Source of the DNA: Prionace glauca
Taxonomy: Eukaryota > Chordata > Chondrichthyes > Carcharhiniformes > Carcharhinidae
Direction: 5' to 3'
Length of the DNA stretch: 64,000 nt
Assembly (NCBI GenBank): GCA_037974335.1
Contig: CM075760.1
Coordinates: 19,275,791 to 19,339,790 of the forward strand
The translations under genes were made by a program, and so were the position numbers. The notes below the pieces were generated by a model. It worked only from the letters and a program-made list of their open reading frames with translations. It ran no database searches and was not told the origin of the DNA. This document shows, one piece after another, positions 11,352 to 22,260 of the stretch. How positions within the stretch are numbered: position 1 is the stretch's first letter; each line of letters opens with the position of its first letter.

Positions 11352-11820
11352 ACTCCCAGAGAGAGCGCAATAATACACGGCAGTGTCAGTAAGCTGCAAA
11401 CCCGAGATCGACAAACTGGTGAATTTACTGGATGTCTGAAGCTCTCCAGAGAAACGGCTTTTAAAAAACTCTGCTTTACCTTCACCAAATATCGAATTTT
11501 TCCTCAATATATACACGGGCTGTGTGCCTGGTTGTTGCCGGTACCAGTATAAATTGTAGTTGCTCATTGTAGTATCATAGGTACAGTTTACAGTTAATGT
11601 TCCTCCTTCCGTCTTGACATCTGAGGACAGCAACTGAGCGACAGAATCTGCATGACTCTCTGAAAAACATGTTCAAATGGAAATCGATCAGACTCACTGA
11701 ATACTTAAAATTCGGTTTTAAACCAGGTTTATGAAATTAAAGAAAATAATAAATGTATTTGGTCCAATAATTACCTGTCAGGAATGTTCCCCACACAATC
11801 CAGATGCTGAGTAGCATCAT
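11352..11820 (-). CDS. F2 TCR V segment, intact, with short-spacer RSS (11.5 kb)
   Basis: Minus strand. Leader exon 11775-11820 (MMLLSIWIVWGTFLTG), donor ACAG/GTAATT, V exon 11352-11659 after acceptor GTTTTTCAG. The mature start is ESHADSVAQLLSSDVKTEGG. FR1 Cys is in LTVNCTYDT, FR2 in LYWYRQQPGTQPVYI, and the second Cys in LQLTDTAVYYCALSGS. All frames are open. Family F2 also includes 15.6, 25.6, 39.0 and 53.8 kb. The 3' recombination signal has an 11-bp rather than 23-bp spacer, so the segment may be coding-competent yet unable to join in the usual way. Confidence 0.86.
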
Positions 11821-12149
11821 CGTCGTTGCCTGCTCTGTAAAAGTGGAGTTGGATATTTGAAAACACCCGTTCCAAACTTCACCCTGTATATTTTGCTGTC
11901 GTGTCTCGGGACGCTCTCACTGCGATTCCCCGTGTCCGCGGTGCTGCCGTGGGATTAGTAGTTGCTGAGCTGGCTGCTAGTGAATGGATTCACCCCGAGC
12001 TGGGTTCAGTCAGTGTTCTGATAGGACTAATGGTTTCCTAGTTAGACACGTGGGACCAGATTTGTAACCGGAAACATGGGTTTGTTATTTTTTTTAAAAG
12101 AATCCGGCTTCAGTTCTCCATTCCGATTCCAGTAGAATCCATGTCGGTG

Positions 12150-12420
12150 AGATTCTCCCCCAGCGGAAGGTTGTTAATGAAGGGGAAACCTTATTCGTTA
12201 ACTGCACCACGACCACTACGTTTAGTAACTAGAGTTGGTGCAGACAATTCCCGATTCAACCACCCCAGCATTTGGTAATAGCCACAAGAGAAAGCGATCA
12301 ACACGGGAGGCTCACCGCCTCACTTGGCGGAAACTGCAAATTCAGCGCCCTGACTGTGAGAGACGCCGGAGATACAAACACTGCCACCTCTCCATACTCC
12401 GTGAGCCATAATGTAACAAA
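12150..12420 (+). pseudogene. F3 V-segment relic (12.3 kb)
   Basis: Plus-strand relic of the intronless family at 24.7 and 38.0 kb. ETLFVNCTTTTTFSN is followed by a stop in CDR1 (TAG at about 12231), then SWCRQFPIQPPQHLVIATRE and CKFSALTVRDAG. The second Cys is lost (TSPYSVSHNVTN) after frame drift. The leader is deleted. The RSS is decayed: CATAATG heptamer, a spacer like that of the sisters, CCAAAAACA nonamer. Confidence 0.78.
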
Positions 12421-13459
12421 CACAGGGAGATCCTATCCAAAAACATGCACCCACTGCGAGAGCCCCTCTGCTGTGTCCGGAGTTTCGGTAGAGTGAGTGG
12501 TACGATTATAAAATGTCTCTTAACAAAGGAAATGAGCGTAAAACAAAACAAGATGTAGAATCTAATGATTATAATTCCGTCAAAAGTGAGGAGAGATGAA
12601 AACAGAGAGGGAGAAAAAGAAAGAAGGAAGGTGTAAATTAGATTGAGTGAGTAGCAAATAGAAATTGAAAAGTTCAATCTTCATTGGAGAAGTGGACAGA
12701 AAATGAGGGAAACATTGAAAAATGAAAGAGACTGAAAAGCACTAAATATGACAGATATAAGATTAGATTGAAGCATAAATAAAAAGAAACTTTAATAAAT
12801 TGTGATTTTTCTTTAACGTTACTAAGATTTACTTAATATTTAAACAGTTGAATTTTCTGAACCATGTCACCTAAAGACAGGAAATTGCCCTATCCGTAAA
12901 TTTGGGCTTTGCTCATTCTCCCGAGAAGGGAAATTTCACATTAACTTCATTGCAGTGTTAATGTAAGCCTTCTTGTGACACTGATAAATAAAGTCAAAAA
13001 ACGGAGAACAAGCTGCTGATGACGTTAAACAGATGCAGAATCCGAGGATTATGAACAAGGAAACAGATTTCAGAACACCAGGGGACCCGTGTAAACCTGC
13101 ACACATCATTGTTGAGAACAAGTTCAAACACATGGATCCGTTTAGTGGTTCTTCGTTGCTTTAGCGTTAATCTCAGACACAGTGTGTAAGAATGACTAGA
13201 AAGATGAAGTGGGGATGAGAGAGCACAATGCTGGAAGCAAAATTGAGCAACTGGGGCCATTTTCAGAGGGGCAGCAATTCTGTTCAGAAGTGGTTGGCAG
13301 ACTAGTACCCATTCAAGGCAGGTTTGTAAAAGGATGAAAAGAAACAAAGACAATGGGTTGGTGTCTCAGTGCATGACTGGATGGCAGCGTTTCCGGTGAT
13401 TCCGGGGAGAGCGACCTTTGCGTTTTGAGCTGTCGACTGTTAAAGGATGCGGTAGGGCA

Positions 13460-13665
13460 TGCCAAACTGTAATGGGGACAGAATCTATAAGTAATTTTCA
13501 GAGACAGGTGGATAAATATTTGACCAGCAAATGGAAATTTGAAGAATGTACGATTGAATGCAAGCTGCCGATAACGAATAAGTGGACAACGCATTAACAG
13601 AGACAGTACGTGAGGGATGGCCGAATGGTCCCTGTTAGTGCTACAACAGCCTATGATTCAGCCGC
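13460..13665 (+). mobile_element. LINE 3'-end remnant
   Basis: Sequence of the type ataagtaattttcagagaca...gatggccgaatggtccctgt resembles the 3' end of a CR1-like element. Related wording recurs at 28.56-28.62 and 41.88-41.94 kb (gggccgaatggtctctgtta). Confidence 0.45.
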
Positions 13666-13800
13666 TATGAAACAATGTCCTCTGCTGCTACACACAGGAA
13701 GCAGAGAGGATCGGAAACAATGACAGCTCAAGTGGACGATGAGAAACAGCCAATCGCTCAGTGGCACCGTGAGCAACGCCAGAGACCGAGAACCCATATT
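13666..13800 (+). promoter_or_regulatory. Orphan F4-type V promoter
   Basis: GAAACAGCCAATCGCTCAGT, GGCACCGTGAG and CAACGCCA match the promoter upstream of the F4 V genes at 28.74 and 42.07 kb (CCAAT at 13750-13754; the ACGTCA CRE-like core has decayed to ACGCCA). No leader or V exon follows within several hundred bases, so it is a promoter relic left by the inverted duplication. Confidence 0.6.
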
Positions 13801-14700
13801 AAATATTGTAAATTAAATCTAGCTCGTAGTTTCCCTGACATTTCACGAATAAATAAGCAACATTTTGCATTCGTTATGAATAATTGTTTCCTTCTCTTTT
13901 TTGTTGAATTTCTGTTTTTTCTTTCTGGCATCGGTTACAGTTATACATATACTGGGCAGATTAGAGAACACGTGCTTTTCTCTCAATTTCAAAATCAATT
14001 GTTTTGTTCTCTTCTGTGAATTTTAAACAAACGTTTCTGTAAAATGTAAAAACGTAAAAATAAATCTGGAAAGCATAATGGACAAATCATCACTTTTCCA
14101 AACTAATTTCCCCATCAAGCAAAATGCATATCCATCCTTGGGCCCAATCTGCGCAAAGAACAAATCCCTCAGAGTAAAATATCTTTCTATTCCCCACCGA
14201 ACGAGCCACCCTGTCCAAGTATAAGAATCTCCCACACCACAACAAAGCCCCGTGCAATCTCTCAGGGAGAAGTGAAATAATGAGACGCTCAATTAGAAAA
14301 AATACCACCAGAGGGCGTTTCAGCTTTGCTACAGTTTCAGCATTGGGATATTGACTCGCTCTCAGTGAATATATGCCAGATAATTGCCTTCATACCTAAC
14401 AAAAATAGACATTAGTGATTGCAACCCAGTTCAATGCAACCAAATATAGCTACTTGAATCGACATCTACGGAACTATGGCCCAAAGTTCCTCAGCAACAG
14501 CACTGGTAGGCAGCTCAGTCTCGATGTTGACATTCTCAATAAAACATTTCCCTTTGAAACATTTTCAACATTGAGAGCAGAACGGTAACACACACTGGAG
14601 CGTTTTACCTACACTGAGGTGTGATGCGACAATGGCCATGCTCCAATGTCAACTGCAGGTTCCTTTTCCATGTTTTTAAAACATTTTTTGCCTGAATATC
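13801..14700. other. Gene-free stretch with a CTCF-like motif
   Basis: No coding signal. The only distinct element is the CTCF-like sequence at 14305-14318, listed separately; the words around it (cagtttcagcattgggatat) resemble 23.76-23.78 kb. Confidence 0.4.
14305..14318 (+). promoter_or_regulatory. CTCF-like motif
   Basis: CCACCAGAGGGCGT agrees with CCASYAGRKGGCRS at 13 of 14 positions. It is not next to a recognisable V signal. Confidence 0.5.
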
Positions 14701-14905
14701 ATAAGACCATAAAATCCTGAACCTGCACCGATTCCCCAACAACAATCCCACACAGGTCATATCCCCGGAGCCTACATATTCAACCCGCTAATCCCCCTAA
14801 CTTATACACATACCTAAGGGGCAAGTTAGCGTGTCCAATCCATCTAACCTGCACATCTTTGGAGTTTGGGATGAAATCGCAGCACCCGGAGGAACTTTGC
14901 ACTAG
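14700..14905 (-). mobile_element. Decayed tRNA-derived SINE
   Basis: Minus-strand body words cctaaggggcaagttagcgt, cacatctttgga and cacccggaggaac match the SINEs at 33.4 and 59.6 kb, but the element is heavily diverged and truncated. Confidence 0.65.
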
Positions 14906-15431
14906 TGGAAAAGCTAGACACGTTACACATCCTCTTTCTCCATATTAATAGTTCCGAGAGACCACAACAGTTTTACAAAGCTGCTTTCTCCTTCTCAAGG
15001 GGAGAATTGAATAGAAAACTAGACTTTACAGGAACTCTGACATTACTTCATGTATTAATAATAATTAAAGCCCTTAAGAGAAATTTCACTGGAGTCATAG
15101 TTATCACTACACTGATAGTGGAACCAAATCCGTGAAAACAAAGTGAGAAACTCATTCAAAAATTATTTACTTTCTTTGATACAATTCTGGTGAAGGTGTT
15201 CCTTCCCCAGCTCTGCTGTGTAATCCGGGAAGCATTGTCTCTGTAAGAATAGTGATTGGAATGCAGTCCGGGTGATTCCCTTTGCTATCTGCCGGCCTCA
15301 CAGCATCAATGGAAAAGCAAGGAAGTGAGGTGAGAACAGCCTGAGACACGGCAACAGATTATTAAGGGCGGGGTCTAAAAACTTTGGCTAAATATCCAAC
15401 CCTCTCCCCTTTCTCAGAGAGGACAGAGACA
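14906..15431. other. Gene-free stretch, 5' flank of V 15.6
   Basis: No repeat or gene recognised. The last 100 bases before the leader ATG at 15432 should contain the V promoter, but I could not identify a clear element. Confidence 0.45.
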
Positions 15432-15886
15432 ATGCGGCTTCTCAGCATCTGGGTTGTGTGGGGAACATTGCTGACAGGTAAATGTGGATGCGCTCTTTCA
15501 TTCGCCAAACTTGATTGGAGTCAAATTTCAATCATCCACGGGCCTAAACTTTTTCTTATTAATATACTATTTTCCAGATCTGAGTCATGGAGATTCTGTC
15601 ACCCAGCCGCTGCCCTCAGATGTTAAGGCACAAGGAGCAGCGCTCTTATTAACCTGTAACTATGAAACTACACAGAACAGCTATGCATTACAATGGTACC
15701 GACAACTCCCAGGAAACCAGCCCGAGTTTATAGTGTTCAGAAGTACATATAATGATGAAGATAAAGCAGATTTTGCCAAAAACCGTTTCTCTATAAATCT
15801 TCAGACCTCGACTAAATTCACCAGTTTAACCATTTCGGATCTGCAGCTGACTGATGCCGCCGTGTATTACTGCGCTTTCGTTCTAT
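15432..15886 (+). CDS. F2 TCR V segment, intact (15.6 kb)
   Basis: Leader exon 15432-15477 (MRLLSIWVVWGTLLTG), donor ACAG/GTAAAT, intron of about 100 bp, V exon 15578-15886 after TTTTCCAG. The mature chain starts DLSHGDSVTQPLPSDVKAQG. FR1 Cys is in LLLTCNYETT, FR2 in LQWYRQLPGNQPEFI, FR3 in KNRFSINLQTSTKFTSL, and the second Cys in LQLTDAAVYYCAF. All hallmark residues are present and the frame is open. CDR1 contains an AGCT motif (15679-15682). A canonical 23-RSS follows. Nearest relatives are at 11.5 and 53.8 kb. Confidence 0.92.
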
Positions 15887-15925
15887 CACAGTGATGGAAA
15901 GCAGTCTCACCCCTGTACAAAAACT
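15887..15925 (+). other. V recombination signal (23-RSS)
   Basis: CACAGTG (15887-15893), 23-bp spacer, ACAAAAACT (15917-15925). Confidence 0.92.
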
Positions 15926-16509
15926 GCCTCTGGGTTGTTGGTGCGAGCTCCGTTCTGTTGAGTTTTAAGTAGGACTGCGGTTGCTGCAAAGCAGCGGCGC
16001 TCCCAGGCGCTCAGATACACACCGAGAGGAAACCAAATTAACCTCGGATCAAACTGTCACCCAACAGTTGGCAGGAGAGACTGAGAGAATGAGCTGCACA
16101 ACTGCAGTGGAACAGAGAAACATCACATAATCATAACTGAAGCCAGCCATTAAAATCCCCGCCCTAAGTGATCGGCGGTTCAGACTATTTTGACCATCGG
16201 GGAAGTTATTACATTTCCAGCGTTGTGAAGGCCGCGGTATCAGACATTGGAGTGTTTAATGAGCAGGGACACACGGTGTGACTGAGACACACTGGGTCAA
16301 TGCGATACCAGCTACAGCTTCATTCAAATCAATCAATACACATATACTCGTTTTTCTGAATACGTTGACATTTTTAGAGTTCACTTTCCCACAGTTTTCT
16401 TCCAACTTATAAGAAAAAGGCAATGAGATTTTCTCCGATGTGCTGACTATTTTGTGAAGCGTATGTTCATAGTCATACCTTATTAAGTTTAACAATTATT
16501 TATTAGTGT
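15926..16509. other. Gene-free stretch
   Basis: 3' flank of V 15.6. A part (ctcggatcaaactgtcaccc) is shared with the 3' flank of V 53.8 at about 54.19 kb, reflecting common descent. Nothing else recognised. Confidence 0.5.
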
Positions 16510-16765
16510 CACATGTAGGCTTAGATTAACATCCGCAAATGCATAAATCCCCTAGTCGCCAGACTCCGGAGCCCGTTCGGATGCAGAGGGAGAATTTGGC
16601 ATGGCCAATGCACCTAACCACCTTGTCTTTCCGACTGGTGGAGGAAACCAGAGCAGCCAGTGGAAACCCATGGAGACATGGGGAGAACGTGCAGACTCTG
16701 AACAGGGAGTGACCCAAGCCGGGAATCGAACTCTGGTCTGTGGCACTGTGAGGCAGCAGTTTTAC
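16510..16765 (-). mobile_element. Decayed tRNA-derived SINE
   Basis: Minus-strand copy. The 5' tRNA-like end is at the right (cgggaatcgaactctggtct); the body words ggaggaaaccagagcagcca and catggggagaacgtgcagac are diverged from the young SINEs at 18.75 and 33.36 kb. Confidence 0.75.
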
Positions 16766-17187
16766 TGGGAAATAGCTATTTGAATTTTCAGTATTTTGTC
16801 TTTCCTTAACTACGGTTCCTCAGGATCCATTCACTCTGTAAAGGGATTGACAGAGTTCGACGGCTGGCTATTTCTCTCAGTGAAGATGACAAAGGGATGT
16901 GGTTCCTGTCCCTTTCCCTCACCGGGAAGGGAAGACGCGACTACTCTTTAGACAATTCATATGTTCAAATACGAACCACCGGTAAAATGAGTAGCTATAG
17001 AAAAAGGCTGTACTTACATCAGATCAGTAATATCCGTTTCCGGGAAATGCAAGGGCGGCAAAACTACATGAGCTAGATTTGTGTGGGCGTCACTGACATA
17101 AATCAGCCGACATTTCAATGTTCCCTCCCCATTCACTTCCTTCTGCTGTGAACTGTGTGCGGATTTCTTATTGAGATTTCAAATGCA

Positions 17188-17625
17188 ATGATGTACTGCA
17201 TTGTGCAATTATATCTATTGCCTCTCATTCTGGTGATGTTAACATGTACGGACAGGAGTTGGACCCAATAACAAAAATTGATTGTTAATTTTATTTTCAT
17301 GTTTTTCAATGATTCATCATGTGAATTTTATTCCAGGTCCATGTCTCTCGGACCGTGTGCTTCAATCCCCCGCTTGGAAACGTGTGGACAGAGGGTATTC
17401 CGTGCAGTTAGATTGTAGTTACGAGGTATCCAGCTTTTATGCGATGCATTGGTACAAAGAGAAACCCGGTGAGGGACTGGAGTGGATTATAATGGAGACG
17501 TCTGGCACAGGCCGAAGTGGTCGTTTTGAACTGAATCTCGATACCACTGCGAAACGCGGCCAGTTGCTCATTGTAAGCACGGAGAACGCGGATGCTGCAG
17601 TTTATTACTGTGCGATTGAGCCTCA
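17188..17625 (+). CDS. V segment with Ig-heavy-like FR2, intact (17.4 kb)
   Basis: Putative leader 17188-17245 (MMYCIVQLYLLPLILVMLT), weak donor ACAT/GTACGG, V exon from 17337 after TTTATTCCAG. The mature start is CPCLSDRVLQSPAWKRVDRG. FR1 Cys is in VQLDCSYEV; FR2 reads MHWYKEKPGEGLEWIIMETS, of which the GLEWI stretch is typical of immunoglobulin heavy V; the second Cys is in ADAAVYYCAIE. The frame is open. CDR1 has an AGCT (17432-17435). The leader exon is the least certain part. The segment could be a TRDV or an Ig-like V used by TCR delta; context places it in the V array. Confidence 0.8.
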
Positions 17626-17665
17626 CACTGAGACAAAACACTGAGACAGTCGCTGTACAAAAACC
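17624..17665 (+). other. Ambiguous, partly duplicated RSS
   Basis: The nonamer ACAAAAACC at 17657-17665 is clear. Candidate heptamers are CACACTG (17624, 26-bp spacer), CACTGAG (17626, 24-bp spacer) and a second CACTGAG (17639, 11-bp spacer), created by a short direct repeat of cactgagaca. The 24-bp option is closest to a normal 23-RSS. Confidence 0.65.
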
Positions 17666-18748
17666 TCGCTCCAAGTTGCAGTTCCGGAACAGCTGCAGCA
17701 ACCACTCCAATAACACAAGACAAGCCAGGAGGCACAAACGGGACCTGTAGTGTCTGCATCCATAATTCTCATTAGGTGGGCGTGTTGACCAGAGACACTG
17801 GCGGGCACAGCATTCCCTATGCTCACTTTTTAAGGGGTCTGCCTAAGGGGTTTCCAAATTCAAGCAAATGCTGTTCCTCTTCACTCTCCCTAAAATGGCC
17901 GATCACGTCACTCATTGATATTACAGGAAATATCTGTGCGTCTTCACACCACAAACCGCAGTGTATTTAGAGCAAGAGTTTGTAAGTGAATTACGGAAGA
18001 TCCGGCACTGAAGGTCTTCTGGACAAGAAGTTTTGGGTTCGAAACCGCTTTGCAGCCTTTTGGCTACTGAGGTGTGTTCTTCACCTCGCCACCAAATGTT
18101 GAATATCAAGGTCTGAATTCTTCCAGTATGCTTAATGACAGGTGGTGAGAACAAGAAAGTTTCCTGCTAACACATACTGCAGGAGGTAATGAAAGCCACT
18201 GCAGTAATTTGTCAGGCAGAATCATGGAGCAATCTAATGGAAATCTGTGGTCACCTAGCGCCATGTCAGGGCATGATGCCAGGAGGAATGAAGGGGGAGG
18301 GTGATGGTGGGCGGACAGGAGATTAGAGATGGAACTCTATAGAGCATTGTATTCTAATGTCACTCGGTAGTCTGAGTAAGACGCTTAGGACAATATGGAT
18401 CCTCAATATGGCAGAAGGAGAAAGAGCGAGGATGGGTGAAAAGAGAGAGTGAGAAAGGTGTCCATTATTTGGTTCAAATTTGTGACAAGTTCAATGTAAC
18501 CGGCACATACTTAAATTCCCCAATCCCTTTACTCCAGGGTCAGAGTGACGAGAATTTCTGATTGAGAATTAAACATTCCCACTACCTCCTGCAGTGATGA
18601 AGTTTGTAACCACAACAACTATAATGAAAATGAAATTCCTTATGTTCACAAGTCCCATTTGACCTCTGGAGTCTGTGAAAGGCACTACATCAGTAAAAGT
18701 TCGATCTCGTTTTTCGAGGGATACCTGTTTGTACAGGTTGCGTTCATT

Positions 18749-19098
18749 AGAACTTAGAACCCTACAGTGCAGAAACAGGCCCTTCGGCCCATCGAGTCTG
18801 CACCGAACACAACCCCACCCAGAACCTATCCCCATATCCCTACACATTTACCTGCTAATCCCTCTAACCTACACATCCCAGGACACTAAGGGGCAATTTT
18901 AGCATAGCCAATGAACCTAACCCGCACATTTTTGGACTGTGGGAGGAAACCGGAGCACCCGGAGAAAACCCACGCAGACACGAGGAGAATGTGCAAACTC
19001 CACACAGGCAGTGACCCGAGCCGGGAATCGAACCCAGGACCCTGGAGCTGTGAAGCAGCAGTGCTAACCACTGTGCTACCGTGCCGCCCTAACAGATT
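18749..19098 (-). mobile_element. Young tRNA-derived SINE private to unit A
   Basis: Full-length minus-strand SINE. The tRNA-like head is at the right end (complement of gcggcacggtagcacagtgg) with an A/B-box promoter region; the tail at the left has the CR1-style ending. Units B and C show the empty site (gttcatt followed directly by gt), so the insertion postdates the duplication. The flanking target duplication is short (about ATT). Confidence 0.9.
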
Positions 19099-19759
19099 GT
19101 CTTTCTGTTTCCAGAGGAACCGATCATTTTTATTTTTAATTTCATTTCCGTTATTTCAGTTTTTTTTTCCAGAATAGGTTAATGAATGGTCACCACGCAC
19201 TGGGACTTCACGGATTCGGTCTCCAGTCCCTTCAGAAATTCTTTCCCCTCCAGGAGAAACCGGCAGTCGATCCGGAACAACACTCCGGGAACTTACCGAG
19301 GAGACAGAGCAGTGTTTAGAAATGCTGCACCGTCAGAGCTCTCAGCCTCTCGATGACCTGTTAAATCTGGGGTACCGTCTTCCCTCTCAGGTGGAGGTGC
19401 CACATGGTCACTGTTTCCAAAAACAGCAAGAGAAACATCCTGTTCGGTATCTGTTCACCAATCACAATGACTGACACAGCCAGAGCACTACAATATTACT
19501 GAATGAAATAATATCATTGTGAGTCCAAAAATAGCTGCTGTGTTTATTACATAAAACACTTCGGGACATTAAAATTTACAAAAATATTCTCAAGCTCATT
19601 CTTTTAAGTGTCTCGATGTTTTAATTTTGCAATATATTTGTTATTCATAAAAATATTCTCAGTAAAAAATGAGAAATCGCTACGATTTCAGGTTCCATTT
19701 CAAACTCACTCTGATCCAATGTTTGCCTCACGCTCCGTTATGTTGCGTGAGGCTCTGAG

Positions 19760-19798
19760 AGTTTTTGTACAGGTTCAGCCCAGCTCTGAGTCTCTGTG
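19760..19798 (-). other. V recombination signal (23-RSS)
   Basis: Heptamer CACAGAG (19792-19798), 23-bp spacer, nonamer ACAAAAACT (19760-19768), minus strand. Heptamer position 6 differs from the consensus. Confidence 0.88.
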
Positions 19799-20695
19799 GG
19801 TCTCAGTGCGCAGTAATACACCCCGGAGTCTGTCAGCTCTGTTTTAGACACTTGCAGCGGGACGGTGCGGGTTGTATCATTGAGCTTCGCTGAAAAACGG
19901 TCCCCTAGGGATGTCTCTGTGTTGTATCTGTCTCTCCTCAGCAGAAATTCCATGGACCCGTTGGAATGCTGTCGGTACCAGAATAAATAAGGAGTGCTGC
20001 TACTTGTAGCTGTGTAATTACAGAGTAACTGAACAACATCTCCTTCAGTGACGGTGACTGCAGCCGGTGTCTGTGAAACAGAATCTCCTCCACAATGTCC
20101 TGTAAGAACGCAAAGAAATATTAAACTAAACAATGCGATTTCACTCTGCCCCCAACCCCACCCCTCACCCCCAGAATCTGCCGTATTCTTGAACAATAAT
20201 CTCAGAAAGAAATCACACAGCACAACAACATATATATTTCACAGTTCAGCCGCTGGAAAGAGGAGGTGTTTGTAGCGTTTAAATAAAACTTCCACCATAA
20301 ACATTCTGTTCTTTCTAAAGAGATCAGTTCCTCGCCTTCAGTCCCTATAACTGGAAACAGCTCACGGTCTGTCTGTTTGAAATGTGGTGTTTGCCAAACT
20401 CATCCACTGGTATCAGAGGAGCTTCAATCTGAGCCCAACTCATTCTCATTCCAAGAGGGAATTGTGCCTAATCCCAACAATGCTCAGCGTTGAGACCAGC
20501 GAGATCCTGATAATTTTTCGATGTTGTGATCAATCCATTCCCTGATAACCCAGCCACTCCCACTTTCATTGAGCGAACCGCCTGACAGAATATATTATGT
20601 GGTAATGATGTATAACACGGAATAGAGCAATTTGTGAACCTACCGATTAAAAGAACAGTCGCTATGATGAATACATATAAAGTAACAGGAGACAT
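19799..20695 (-). CDS. F1 TCR V segment, intact, unit A (19.9 kb)
   Basis: Minus strand. Leader exon 20644-20695 (MSPVTLYVFIIATVLLIG), donor AATCG/GTAGGT, intron of about 0.54 kb (long for a V), V exon 19799-20099 after TTCTTACAG. The mature start is GHCGGDSVSQTPAAVTVTEG. FR1 Cys is in VQLLCNYTAT, FR2 in LFWYRQHSNGSMEFLLRRDR, FR3 in GDRFSAKLNDTTRTVPLQV, and the second Cys in LTDSGVYYCALRP. The frame is open. CDR1 region has AGCT (20008-20011). Orthologous copies are V 32.3 and V 45.6. Confidence 0.92.
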
Positions 20696-21396
20696 GTTTG
20701 CAGAGAGCTGGAAGCGGATTTGACCAGAATGTGTTGAAGTGTTTTAGTCAAGAGCTGGGAAGAGGTTGAGTCATATCCGGGCCGACGTTGATTGGTTCAC
20801 TACTGAAAACATCATCAGATAACATCCAATTGGTTTCAAGCTCCTTTGATCTCCAATTCAAGCAGTGAACTCACAGTTCATTCATTTCCAATTCGGCCTC
20901 TTGGCGGAAGGACAATAGCACAAAAGTGAATTTGGTCATCCCAGTACAAAGGATTACATTCCTCTTCAGCCGTCATTTCAGGCAACGACCGGTCCCCTGA
21001 GTCTTGATGGCTCTGTTTCCTCATGGAGAATGACAGCATTCATCCTTACAGCAACATAATGGTTTGTTTTCAATCATGTTTGGGATAGCAGCTATGATAC
21101 GGGAGAGGATAAATGTTTAGCTGAAACATCTACTTCATAACAGGGGATGGAATAATGAATGGGCTGCGATATTTCCATTTCATGTTCCCTCACTTTGTAA
21201 CTTTGTAGTTTATGAAATCCTCTTTCAGACAGGGAAATATATCTTGCCTCCCCATTCAACAACTGATTAATCTGCAAGTTTCATTGTGATAAATAATAAA
21301 ACGTGTTTTAAGTCCATCATGTTACTTGCAACCAGAACATTTTATATCGATATTGTTTGATATAGCAATACCGATACAAAACAAAGTAGTCCCTGT

Positions 21397-21497
21397 CAGT
21401 GTTTGAAGTCTCATAACACCAAATTAAAGTCCAATAGATTTATTTGGTAGCACAAACCACTAGCTTTCGGAGCGCTGCCCCTTTATCAGGCGAATGG
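21397..21497 (-). mobile_element. Penelope-like terminal fragment (unit A)
   Basis: Contains aagtctcataacaccaaatt, tttatttggtagcac and tttcggagcgctgcc, the terminal block shared with 2.95-3.01 and 47.9-48.0 kb. It truncates an F4 V relic. It is also present in unit B, so it is older than the duplication. Confidence 0.7.
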
Positions 21498-22003
21498 GAG
21501 TTCTGTCTGTACCAGGATATGGTGTCGTTTGTAAAAACGGAGCGCCGACTGCTAGGTTCAACCCGGTCGAACCAGCCTGCTCATGTTGGGAGCTCTGACG
21601 CTCTTTACTCCGAGGGTAGTTCTTCACTCAGAGGGTAGTAAGGGTATGGAATGCCCTGCCTGCAGCAGTTGTGGACTCGCCAACTTTAAGGGCGTTCAAA
21701 TGGTCAGTGGATGGGCATATGGGTAACTTTGGAATAGTTCAGGTTAGAGGGTCATTAGATTGGTTCCACTGGTCGGCACAACATCGAGGGCCAAAGGGCC
21801 TGTACTGCGCTGGAATGTTCTATGTTCTATGACACTGAGCGGCTATGAACAAAGATCACTCACAAACTACATGGTGTGAAGAAATTGTTAAAAACAACAG
21901 ATCTGATTAGAAAAATCAACTCACACAATAGCAGCAGGGTCAGAGCTCCAAGAGGAAACAGGTATTTGGTTGGGAGGGGGGCAGTGGGAGGGGGTTGCTT
22001 CAT
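21497..22003 (-). pseudogene. F4 V-segment relic broken by repeats (21.5-22.0 kb)
   Basis: Minus strand. Leader exon 21925-22003 (MKQPPPTAPLPTKYLFPLGA, then LTLLLLC) with intact donor TGT/GTGAGT. A LINE 3' end (21595-21835) sits in the intron, and a V-exon fragment 21498-21600 remains: GWFDRVEPSSRRSVFTNDTI then SWYRQN. FR1 Cys is changed to Ser and everything after FR2 is removed by the Penelope fragment. The promoter upstream is retained. Confidence 0.8.
21595..21835 (+). mobile_element. LINE 3' end (unit A)
   Basis: Plus-strand 3' end of a CR1-like element: tggaatgccctgcctgcagc, a terminal aagggcctgtactgcgct and tail (TTCTATG)n. The tail resembles that of the SINEs (aagggcctgtttctgcactg then TTCTATGG). 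Confidence 0.72.
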
Positions 22004-22149
22004 GATAATAAAGGTGCACAAGAAGATCAATCCGGGTCTGATTTTCAGACTGGGACTTGCAGCCGGCGCCTGGACTCTGCAATGTGGGAAGGGAAAGGAG
22101 AGGCGAGAGTTTTCCATTCCCCCCTTCAATGTAAGACTGAGGGTCCACA

Positions 22150-22260
22150 TTATCACCGATTGGACTATTATGGGATGTCGGTCTCTGACGTTGCTCACGG
22201 TGCCACTGAGAGATTGGCTGTTTCTCAAACCATTGTCCACTTGAACCGTCAATGACCCCC
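22150..22260 (-). promoter_or_regulatory. F4 V promoter of the 22.0-kb relic
   Basis: Minus strand: CCAAT boxes (complement ATTGG at about 22161 and 22214), a CRE-like TGACGT at 22186-22191, and the shared CTCACGGTGCCACTGAG (on plus). It is the same promoter block as that before V 29.2, but drives a dead V. Confidence 0.6.

Larger units (their letters stand above)
3640..13800 (-). repeat. Old inverted paralogous copy (block D) of the tandem V module
   Basis: Read in reverse, this block follows units A/B in order. 3.74-4.1 kb matches the unit end at about 43.7-43.98 kb; V 4.6 matches V 29.9/43.3; V 5.3 matches V 29.2/42.6; 9.2-9.4 kb matches 27.9-28.05 kb; V 10.2 matches V 26.9; V 11.5 matches V 25.6; 11.94-12.06 kb matches 25.14-25.27 kb; V 12.3 matches V 24.7; 13.1-13.8 kb matches 22.1-23.0 kb. 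Divergence is large, with indels, so it is much older than the A/B duplication. The GPCR gene at 5.8-8.0 kb and LINEs at 8.2-9.1 kb sit inside it and have no counterpart in A or B. Stretches here without listed genes (6.0-7.0, 9.2-10.0, 12.4-13.4 kb) show only this paralogy. Confidence 0.75.

Noticed and set aside
18911-19177. Open frames inside the SINEs (also at 33522, 49023, 59613, 34240)
   Set aside because: Recurrent translations such as CGRKPEHPE are SINE body sequence.
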